Both the position numbers and the translations under genes were made by a program. The notes under the pieces are model-generated. The model worked only from the letters and a program-made list of their open reading frames with translations. It was not told where the DNA came from and made no database searches. Positions 13,701 to 25,700 of a stretch of DNA of 64,000 bases are shown piece after piece. Source of the stretch: Acanthaster planci (taxonomy: Eukaryota > Echinodermata > Asteroidea > Valvatida > Acanthasteridae); NCBI RefSeq assembly GCF_001949145.1, contig NW_019091497.1, positions 576,253 to 640,252 of the forward strand, in the 5' to 3' direction. Position 1 is the first letter of the stretch. Each line of letters opens with the position of its first letter.

Positions 13701-16700
13701 TCTATAACCTGAAATAGCTCGGGCAAAATCTTTCACGGTATATCTGTTTTTTCTTTTTTTTAACACTGATCATCGCCATCATCACGACGCGTCTACTGTC
13801 TTTCTAAACGGGCCTTAGGAAACGCCCTACTAGTGTTCCGATGGTTATTTTGAAATTGTATGCACTGGTCTGACACTATGCCAAATTGTTGCACACAGGT
13901 TTAAGTGCTTCCACCCACCAGAACCAATGGCCAAAGGTATCTTTTAAATCCTTTGGACAGCCACAAAAGGTAAAAAAAAACTGACGTGACAGAAATCATG
14001 AAAGGATGCACTCTCTCTGCAGCCTGCTTTCTGAAATTTCAATCAGGGTCAACCACCTAACCACCTAACCAAATCATAATAGATCTTAAATGCCGAAGTA
14101 GATTAATGAGTACCAATTTCAGAAAATGTCCTTGGTTGCCACGCAAAAAAACTACAGGGAGTGACAGAGGTAATCGTTTCTTTATATACACACGAGTCTC
14201 GTAACTTTTAGAAGCTTTCTAGCACAAGACATCCCTATTACTGAACCTTAAATTCATTGCTGAAGATGTCCGGAAACGTGACGTAAAATCAGGCACCTAA
14301 AATTCTGTGGTGGTGCTTGGGAATGTGAATTTCGTATGATAAAAATAATTATTAACCATTTTTTTTTTGGTATTTTTAAGAGTTTACTGACACTTGTAAA
14401 AAGTGTGTCATTATAGGGGATATACTACGCCCAGTTTGTGCCCAGTCTTCTGACATGAATCTTTCGCTATTTAGTACGTCTACAGCCAATAGATAACAAT
14501 GACTCCCGCCCATAAAAAGTTCAACTTACATTCATTTGTGTCAATACAAGCCACACCCACATCGTACGTATGGTTGGTGTCCTGGTCGGTTGCCAAGCTG
14601 TACAAGCAATCGATGAGGTTTTCCTCCCAGCCCATGCACTGCACGTCCTTCAGTAGCACGCGTCCTGTAGCGGGCCAAAAGTCGGCCGTTACATTCGCAA
14701 GCGCCCCGGCCGGGAACCCCAGTTGCCGACACACGACGTTGGCGTCGTCGATAGTCCAGTCCGGGTCGGAAATTGTGCCGACGGCGCCCGTCCGGAAGCT
14801 TACCTCGACTCGCCCCTGTGTGGGGCGGCCATCGCTACCATTTTGCGACAGTTCCACCCTGAATGACTCTATCAATGAAAGCCAAAGTTGTGCACGGTGG
14901 AAATATTAAATTGGCTTGGTGCCAGTTTCAAACTCAAGTGTCGAGTCCAACGTCATTACCCTTACTGGCCCAAGATGCGTACCCATGGGTAACAGTATAT
15001 CGACAAGAATATAAGATTAAATTACTGCCCTGAAATATATGATTGCCAAGCTTTTGGTAACTGAGTACCTTCTTCAGGGCAAGCTGATTCACTTCTGAAT
15101 CTGCTTGCCAATCATATATTTCAGAGCACTGATTTAATCTTATATTCTTGTCGATATTCTGATCACAGTGCTACGCAGCCCTTCCATATTTCCATGGGTA
15201 ACAGTACAACAGTTTACACTGGTACCCCCCTCACACAATGTTTGCGTTTTTCTAATTTCATGAATTTCGTTTGAACCAAACCAGTTACCCTTTGGTTCAA
15301 ATCTATTCTTTCGTTTGCATTCCTTTTGCTCTAGTTGGTTTTATCAAATAAAGTAAATATAATAATTTTTAAACCTTGTTTAGGTGTGAATTTTGTGCTT
15401 TCAAAATTGAGTCCAATTATACCATGACTTCCTAGCATTAAAATAAGTGATATCTTCAATTCACTAGCGCACTGCCAAAATAATCATCATTAAGATCACC
15501 AACCATAACCACGACAATATTGATCAGCTGAAAAGGTATTACTTTGATCATACCCAAATCGCCACCATTACACCAAACCCACAGAGCACCAGAATCTCCG
15601 TCATCAGAAAATCCTACAAAATTTACTCAGTCACGCACTATGTTAATCACTCACTCAGTCACTCTAGAGCCGATGAAAACTCACCCACATGACAAGGTAT
15701 CTCCGAACGCGTTGTCAGACTGCAGTCTTGGTATCCTAGAGACCCGTTCTCATTTTCTGCGAAACACCAGGGTACCAGTCTGTGGCCCCCTGGGTTCCGA
15801 CAGAAATTGTGCCCTACCGTGGAGCCCTGTTCCACTCCCTCCAGCTCCCTGTAGATCAGTCCCGTGTAGTTGTGCCCGGCCACCCTTGGGTCTGACCAAG
15901 GCAGGCAGCCAGGAGTGGTTCTTGTTCCCCTGTAATCCCACCCATTAGGCGCAGTGTAGCACTCAGAGAACGCTGGTATAAAGAAAAGGTGAGGAAAAAC
16001 AGTTAAAAAACAAGAAAAGACTACCCTACTACTGTGAGGTGCAGCTCGTTACAGAGGAAAAAATATTTGACGAGTCTGGTTTAAGAAGAGGACCGTATCT
16101 TCCTTTAAATGTGCTTGCCAATTCAAAATGAAAAACAAAAATCGCGCACAAAATCTATAACAGGGTGTACGCTAAATTCCCGTCCATCAAGATCCAGGCT
16201 TTCATAATGAAAATCAATTCCTTTAGTTTACAGCAGACTTACCTTCTTTTACTTTACGTTTTTACAAGTGTATCAAAATGGATGCCAAAACCCGTGGGGT
16301 GGTTCGCAAGTCCACGACACCTGTACACTTCCTTCTTTTAAGCCTTCCTTGTACAAGATAGTGACCAAAACATCTTTTTAATGGTGCAGAATACACTTTC
16401 GGTTTAGAAATTGTCGGTACCTGCTTTGCAAGGCTCAGGCAGCATAGTTGTAGGGTGGAAGCAGTCGAATCCTCTACTGCAACTATAAAAGGGGGTTACG
16501 GTATCGCCACGTTTTTTACCACAGGATGCCTTGTACAGGTACTCAGTGGCTGAAATGAGAATAGACACCTGACAGGAATCGTATAATCACAGCTGGACTG
16601 TATTAGTCTTCAAACAGGTCATTAACGGTTACCTGATGCTGGGGTAGTTTCTTGCATCGCTGTGTGCGCGAGTGTAACTGGCAAAGTCGAACTTTGAGTG

Positions 16701-19700
16701 CACTTAGAACTGAGAGAATCTCAACAACTGAAACTTCGGATTGCATGGTCGGGGCCGTATCCAGGAAATTTTGGATAGTTTCAATTTTTTCGCGGGGGAT
16801 GGGTGGGTGGTAAACTATATTTGTTGCCATTGTTGAAGACATTCGATCTCTTTGTTTTGTGCTTGTCCGAATACACAAATAAGACCCCTACAGGCTTTAT
16901 GCTTTTTAGCGGCTTATTACACTTCCGGTTGTATGACGTTTTTCTACGCTCTCACTATCGAAACTCCCGAACCACTGAACTTTGGAACTGCTGAGCGGAA
17001 CCCACGGTTTAGCCAGGCGTGTCGGGAATTCTTGAGCCACTCTACTGGTTAAAAAAAAGAGCTGATATAACAAACGAAATAATTGCTGCATTTAAAAAAT
17101 TAAGGTTTGTTTTTCTCTGTCAGTTCCAAGACCTGTTGGCATTGGTAACAGTTCTTATTGCCGGAGCACCAATCAGCCGTTGCCGTGGGTCTGCCTCTCT
17201 ATATTACTGATTAGGACTGCTTGCCAGAAAACTAAACGGTTAGAACCCAGTGGTTATTTCTTACCATAAAAAAAATCTCTAGAAGAAACACCGTTGCAGA
17301 TGACTTTTTGAACGACTTCGTCGGCATTGTCATTCCTCAGGATGTCACATGCTGTATGGAGGTTGAGTGTACAAAAAATGGTATGCAATGGATAACAGTA
17401 AGTTGGGACAGTTTTAAATATGCCTGGTGTGATCTCTGGATAATGGCCGGAAGCGACGGCTGTAAAAAGAAATCAGACCCCTGGCCCCCTATACAAAAAA
17501 CAGTCCCACCTCCATTTCGGAGCTCACTTTACTTAAATCAACAGTAGGCTAGTGGCGTGGGTTGATCATGGATGTGCTAATGGATGCAGGCATTATGGAT
17601 ATCTATGTTATTAAGTCACTTAATTCAACAACTTTCTTCCTCTAGGGTTCTAGCTGCGTGTGCTTTATACTAATTGACGGTTTCTTTGAAATAGAGGTCA
17701 TGTCAAGCGTAAAATTGGCTGTTAGGTAACCCTGTGATACGGGGCTTCACCAGCCAGTAGCAATCTCTTATCCACGAGTTTAACACTTTATTTGAGCATG
17801 ATGTGATAAAGGAAGTCCGTGTACCCGATCAAACTACCCATCGCCGTTAGCGCTCGAGCGTAAGGGGGCCGACGGTATTACCATTATGTGGTGTCGTGGG
17901 CATAAAAGAGAGACAAAAAGAAGTTCAGTTGAGGCTTGCCTAACGGGGTATGAGTCAGGAAAAGGATTAGTATTCCGGGTGTTCGTGGTTGAAATCCCGC
18001 AGAATATTTTTGTATTTTTCCGGTTTCTGTTCGAGAATATCGGTTTTGAAAGATTGTATTCACTGTAGCTAATATTAGTAGCTTTAAATTTCATTTTATT
18101 TTAGGAATGAAGCTCACTTCAACTCGCATTCTGGACTCTCACTTACTAGCACAGCACCCATGATACAATTTGCCATAATATATTTCGGCTCAGTTCCGAA
18201 CATGGGCATTTCCCTATAAAAGCCTCGTTTGGTAACAGTGGTGGGAAGTCGGATCGAATGATTAAAAACTGAGAGGGTATTTACAATCTTATAGGGTCGT
18301 TTGAGTTGTCAATAACCGCATCGATTCCGCGGGTTCTCCTCCCTCAAAAATAAAGCGGAAGTAACTCACTGCAATTAGTTTCATCAACTCCATTAACACA
18401 CTCGGGCCAGAGGTCACACAGGGTGCCACATCCCCCTCCCTCGGCACAGGGTTGCTTCGGTGGTGGGCATACCGGCCGACCTGAAAATAACAAATAGAAA
18501 TGAATGACTCTCTTCATGATTATGAATGAGTACCATGCCTGAATAAACAACTGGCCCCATAGGCATGTTTTCAACACGGGAAATATAACTTGTTTTGTGA
18601 CCTCCTACGGGACGATTAAATGCAATACAGTCCGGTATAATTCACAAACGTTTTGACCTATTTTAAAAACTTGCATTGCAAGTGACATATTTATGCGTTC
18701 TTCCCTTTTGCATCTTTTAAAATATATTTTTTTGTAGAGCGACAACGAGCAAAATAATTTGTTTCCGTGTTCTGGATTACCTATTCGAATAACATTTGCT
18801 TTACCTACGTCAAGACTGAGCGGTAGGGTAAAGACTCATCGTTGGTAAACATGTTAAAAAGATATTTCGTCAGTACGAAACTCTGAAGTGCCTTCCAAGC
18901 ACGCAATAAATTATATTAATTACTTCCAGGATGTTGTCATACGATGAGACAGTTCTCTCACAATGCCGTAAACCTGCGGTGAAGTATCTCAGAATTCGAT
19001 ATCTGAATAAGATGTCGTCATCCCAAAATTGTCGAAATATTCTGCTTGATGCAGAAAAACATTGTGATCCCATGATCATTTTAACTTCGAGTGCTGACAT
19101 CCTGTTCTTCAGATGCTATCATCGCGTGGAACATTATCTAAGGAAGTCGTCATCCCGAGATAAACCATCCCTTCGGCTGTCAACCCCTTGTCTGTGTTAT
19201 CCTATCCTGAGATAAGATATGTTAAGGATCGTGTTAAGTCGCACACCACTTCTACATATCCGTGACGTATGCAATTGGTGCAAAAAGTATACATGTACCT
19301 GGTAGAACCAAAAAAGCCCAGTTTCTTTTTCGACTTTCACATCTTCAACTCATTCCTACCAACTTTTCTTTTTATGAGGACAGACTACTTGGGTGACTTC
19401 TTAAAGTACGATACAAGGTGAATGCGTCAAATTGAAAAACCCAGAGACATATATGATTCACATTTATATTTTAAAAAAATTACATACTCAAACCCTAACA
19501 TTTAGTGCCACTTTCTGTACTTTTTGTCACATCTCATAGTCGCAGTGGACCACTTTCTGAAGTGTTTTTAAACGACAATAAGGGGCTAGATGTAAATTTT
19601 CACAGAATAATTTTTCAAAAATGTTAATATTTTGAGCCATAATAAATATCTCTGAGTATTTTTAATTAAAGTACACACTATGGGCCATGAGGGGTTAAAT

Positions 19701-22700
19701 TGACCTTATATGATAGTTTTCAGCCGTCTTATAAACAATAAGTTGGATTAACCCCTCTTTTATATCATTAAATCAGCAAAACTTGACGTTTTTTGTGTGC
19801 TTTTCTTAGTCTCCGCTTGGGATCTTCGCAAACATTTATCGAAATCGGTCGATGAGAGTAGCAGACAAATCTTAGAAAAAATGTGATGTCACAGGATGGA
19901 CTCGACTTTCCAGACCAGAATACATAGTTCTGGTAAGAAAGTTGGTCGGTCCAAGCAAGCGACTCGCAGTGCACTGGTGAAAATAAAAATTGTCGGAATA
20001 GAACACCAACTTTGACGAAGTAGGCTAGCCTGTAACCATGGACAAAAAAATTACCCCCCAAATCACTGAAACACACAACAAAACGACCAAACTGGCGAAA
20101 CAGAAAAAAAGGCAAGCAAGGCAATCTAGCTTTCTCAGTAGGCAGTAGGCCTTACAGACAAATCTCAACCCAACGTCAACCCATTTCGCGTCACCTGGTT
20201 TTGTTGGTTGTCGACGATAATACGTGCATGTTTCACTTTAAAACAGGATTTATCAGACATCAGCGAATACAGCTATCGACTAACCAATGGTAGGACAATT
20301 ACGTCTTTTCAGACGGACACATTTTTATAATGATGCATGAAAAAAAATCAATACCACTCAGTACGTGTTTTTCCAAGGATGAATTTGCGCCAGGGACCAC
20401 CGAGCTTACCATCCTTCCATCATTGGAAATAGTTGCTCGCGGTACCCGCTGCTACATCTGACTCGAGCCAGCCAGCCGACACCGGCAAGCTCGGTGGTTG
20501 AGTGGTTAAGCCGTCTGCACTAGTAAGTAGGAGGTCGTGGGTTCGAGTCCCACCCGAGAAAGTTTGTGGGTTTTCTTACCAGCTTCGGGAGTATACAGTG
20601 TTTTAATACACATCAGGCAGGGCAAAATCCCAAATTGGCCAGTGTTTTTTTGTGGGTTTTCTTACCAGCTTCGGGAGTATACAGTGTTTTAATACACATC
20701 AGGCAGGGCAAAATCCCAAATTGGCCAGTGTTTTTGTTGTCGATCCTCCGGTCACTGCCATGCCCGTGGCCAACAGCGTCGAGTTGCAAAATCTCTTCCT
20801 GAGTGTATTCTGGTTTGAACTGATGAGACAACATTTCTTCATCAGCTCCTTCAATGTCGCTTTCTTTGTCAAATGAATAAGACGAACATGACAACTGATC
20901 GCTGTCATGATCGGAAAAAGCATCAACGCTGGAATTATCGGATAAAAGGACTCCGTCCTGTGAAGTCACGATTCTTGTGAATTTCTTCAGGCAACGTTCG
21001 GTACCTGACGGCTGTTGTTTAGCTTTTGCTCCGAGAAGGAGTGAAACAGGGTGAAACTATAATTTTTAACGTATTTCCCCACATTTTTAAATTATGCAGA
21101 TGTGTTTTCATGTATGTTTGTTTCATGTGTTGATGCATGTTTTACAAGAAATCCTCCCAGCACGTCCCGTCCGCATTAAGTTCAGATACAATTTGTCTCG
21201 TAAAGAAAAAGTTAGCAAAACTATTCCAAACAGCGGAAACATGAGGAAAACTGTTTTCTACCAAGTGTATGTAAACGTTTGCCCCGGCTATTTTTATATG
21301 AACTTGTTCACCGGCTATCACTTCAGCTTGACATGCAAACCCTTATTGTTTCAATTGAATTGCCTACAAACAACGTGAAAATTTCATTTTTCACTTTGAG
21401 GAGGGCTAAGGATTTATATCAAAAATAAGCCCGTTTCAGTTTTTAACTAAATAGCTGTTAACTGGTTATTATTCATAGGCAATGGAAAATTCCACCAAGT
21501 TTGTCCAGGATGCAGGTCAAGTTGTTTTATAATGGAGGGTAAATGATTACACGATTACATCAAAGTTCAAAATGCAAACACAAACGTTCACAAGCCTGAT
21601 GAAATTGTGTTCTAGTTTTAGGCACTACTGTCCAATTAAATTTATTTGGTTTAATTTTCATAGATTGTTTTCAAAACTACCTATACGACAGTTTAGCCAT
21701 TCCTATAGGTCAAGATCTCGTCATGTGGCCCTCAAAAGGGTTGACAAAGCACCGGCTGGCAGTTAAAAATACTGTTAATTTGGCAGGAAATTCAGACTCC
21801 CTTGAAATCTGATCCACGTAGACTTGCTTTCCTTGAATGTTAATAATCTTCACTTTTGTAGATGCATTACTACGAATGAGTCTGCGCTTGTGTACCCAAG
21901 CACCTCGATAAAGCCACGGTCACCCCTCTCGATCAAGAACTCACCTCCATGAACCTTACTCACCACAGAGATCCCATGTTTCATCCGACCCATCGCTGCA
22001 ATCCAGTGTTCCATCACAGGTCCATTCTGCTTGTATACAATAAACACTATCTCCGCACGTGAATTGTCCAGGGGAACAAGTGGGAAACACGCTTTTGGGA
22101 GGCACTACCCAGGCAGAAGAATAAAGAAAAAATACAGAAAACGTACTGTTCACTCTTTGTGCGAAAGCGAAGACGAACGCAACTTTGTGACGTCAGATGA
22201 AACACTCGCGTTGCAAGTCGAAAAAGCTATGGACACACTTGCAATTCGAGCGAAATTTCGCTTGGATTTTTTTGCTTCACTTTCGCATTTTCCAAATGAA
22301 CCTACCTTAAACGAGATACACCGTGCTCCAAAGCTAAGGCGGCACAACTACAGTATGAGCGAAAGTGTTACAGCACATTTAGCAAAAACCACGTTAGGAC
22401 ACCGTCCTGATTCACCAGGAAGCTTGCCTATCATTAGCATGATCACATGGTGGGGTTCAACTACTTGATGTACATACCCCGGGAAACATCAGGGGAGCCA
22501 CACTCGCTTTCGTCTGATTTATCCAAGCAGTTGGCAATGCCGTCACAGACAAAGATTTGAGGGATGCACTCGTGAGAGGAGCATTTGAAAAAGAAAGGCT
22601 CGAGACATTGACCCGGAGAAAAGATCGAAGTGCCTGAAAATAAAAAAAAAAATTATGGGTCACAAAGGACATTTTAAATGTTGCAAATGTAAGAGGAATC

Positions 22701-25700
22701 CAATGCTTACAGCTGTAACTTTTAGTGAATATCTTATACTTTGAACGTTCATTTTTTTCAGAGTTGATGGGAACGAGCACCTATGTCCACCCATGTTTGA
22801 ACGTTGACCAAATAATTGTTATTAAACATGAAACTGTGGGTGGCAGTAAGTCAACAGTTCAACATACCAAACGCTTTATATATGTATTAGCTGCAATTGT
22901 TGTTTTTTGGGACATCAACTTTAAACACCAACTAGTCAAAATAATTTTGGGCGCCCTTTCAGATAAATTGAGAAAATGTGTCAAGACATATTCAAATAAC
23001 AGAGGTACTTGAAATTTATTATTATTTCACCTTCTGTACAGTTGAATCTTCAGTAATGACGCCTCAAAAGTGATTATAGCGCCACCAAGAGTTGGTCCCG
23101 GTCTGACGGTTCTTTTCCACCACATAGTCTGACTTACTGACCTGAAGATTCCTGAGAATTCTTAAAAATCCCAGGTCAGTTGTCATCTACGGTCTGGAAT
23201 AGCTCATAACACATCATGTCATCGGTCTGCAGAAATGTCCGTCTAGGCCACGAATAACTTTGATAAAAAGTGACGTTCTATGAACAGGCGCATTACATCG
23301 CGAGGGCCGCTGCGCACTTTACAAGACAGGCTTCATAACCGTACGGGAATGAATTATGAGGAACACGTGTCCTTTCGTGACAGTGCTACAATTAGCTTAC
23401 ACGTGTAAGTCAAACTTACACGAGAGCGTTCGTTTAGCCATCACGTGATGTTCGTGCCTGCCCTGGTGTCAGCCATCACTACCCCAGCTGGCCAGTGGGT
23501 CTTTGGAGGCAGCCCGAGTGTAATGACGTCACGGATGGACTGTTCGAGCATGGACGAACATGATGGAACGTGGCGGGGACTTCACCTTTTTCCCAGAATG
23601 CCTTTGAAAACACACTGCAGCGTTCGATAAGCCTCATTTTGAGGCTTCCGTTGAGTGTAACATTGTTGTGTTCAGGGAAGCTAATCGAACGCACCCATTG
23701 TGGTATAGACAAAACAGCTAGGGATGTATTTGCATGGTGTTTCATGCCAATTAGATAAGCCAAAAATAACCTATATGTTGGATTTGCATGCCCGGAAATT
23801 CTATATCTCGGTGTTAAGATTCCAGCAAAAAAGGCCGAGGTTTTGCAAAAAGAAGGGGGAAAGTTAATAACAACTTATTTATGGCAAGACCCATTATCAT
23901 TCAAACACGTGGATTAACATAACATGCAATACGCTGGTACTTGATGTTGGCCCCATGGGTCTTGATGTTTAAAAAAATCCATTTTTAAGGAATAGTTTTA
24001 CTTCATTTTGTTTGGGCAATTTATTTCATGGGCTTCAGCCTCAGAGGGCCACTTATATCTCAGCTTGGCCCTGGACGCTAACTTGGTCCATTTAAAAAAA
24101 TCTGCGTGGCAACTTGCAACATCTGGAACCAAATCTCAATCAAAATGAAGAGCTCCAACTTACCGCATATCTCCTCGTTTTCGTCACTCCCATCAAAGCA
24201 GTTCCTTTTCCCGTCACAAACATGTTTCCTTGGGATACAGCCCCCTCGTCCCTTGCACTTATACTCTGACGTCTTGCAAGCTAGACACACACGCAAAAGA
24301 ATCGGCCAAGTACCAAAAATGTACAACATTGTTTTTTTTCACAGGGACAATTTAAGGTTTTGCGAATGAATAGTTAATTGAATGGCAACTATGTTCGCAC
24401 AAAATACACAGTGCACATTATACATGTAACACCAAATAATTGACCGCTGAGTCTGACATGATTTGGTTCAAGTTCTATGATCCCCGATTGTCGTTTTTGT
24501 TTTGGATGCCGATGCAGTTTTATTTTCCCCAAATCTTCGAACTCTGTCGATGGTGGATGCTTTTACAGAGATGCCTTTAAAGAGACGACTAAAAAAATTG
24601 CCTTTGTTTTACTGCTATGGATTCGTATGCCGAATCGGGTAGAGTGACGGTAGGAAAACTTCAAACAACAGATGTCTGATTCGGTTTTTTGAAACTTACG
24701 ACAGTCATCTTCGTCCTCTCCTTCATAGCAGTCCCAGTGGCGGTCGCATTTCTTCTCCCAGGGTATGCACAAGCCCATGCTGCTCCCGGAATTGACGCAG
24801 CGGAACTGGCTGTCCATACATGTGCGCGACTCTGTGAACACAAAACAAGAAAGCAGTTATGCAGCAATTATGTGCCCTTCGTTGGAGCCCCTTTCGAAAA
24901 ATCCTGGATCCGCTTATGCCTGTATAGGCATACACCCATTGGTTGAGAGGCATTCCCACACCATGGACAATTTACGGTTACATGAACGACTTCAAAGAAT
25001 TTCCTTACAGCATCACGCTTTAGTGGTTCGGCAAAATTAGAGTTTCGTGGCCATTAGTGATACGGAATTAAGTGCCTTCCGCTCAATCATGCCTAACTAA
25101 CCTAATGCCCTCGAGAGTAGGACCTTGGGTTGTGGGGGAAACATGCGAAACGCCTCCTTTTCATGTTTCTTTAACGTAAGAATGAAAGCAACAGAACCGA
25201 CCTTCGTAGGCTTGTAAGGCCGGACCTTGAGCTGAACCTCTGTTCAGGTTGATTTACGTGTGCAGTGTTTTGCCGCGGAAGCGTTCAGAATGATGTTAAT
25301 TGAACAATGTTAATTTTAAACTGCATTTTTCACTAATCTACGGCGTGCGACCTTCGCGAGTACATTGTTTTCTGCAGCTGGAGTTTTGGTAAAAAAAAGA
25401 AAAGCGCAGCATTACACAAACGAGCAAAAAAGAACATTAGCACGCCCAGACTTTGGTGTCTGGATTCGCCATGAAAAATTAGACAATCGCTTTAACAATG
25501 GAAGACTTTGAGACGCTTGGTGGCAGCAAACATAGCGGTCCATTTTTCCAGTGCTAAGCATGCGCAATAATGTGAAAAGGACCTGTATGTCTGCTGCTCC
25601 AAGCGTCTCAATTTCCCATTCGTCGGACGAAAGATCTAGTATCCCAATTTGTTTTACTACAACTGGCCATTCATGCTATATATCCAGGCCAACAACCCGA

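Noticed and set aside
20490-20560. Functional tRNA gene
   Set aside because: The acceptor and anticodon arms do not fold properly and no plausible anticodon loop is present; treated as the head of a SINE.
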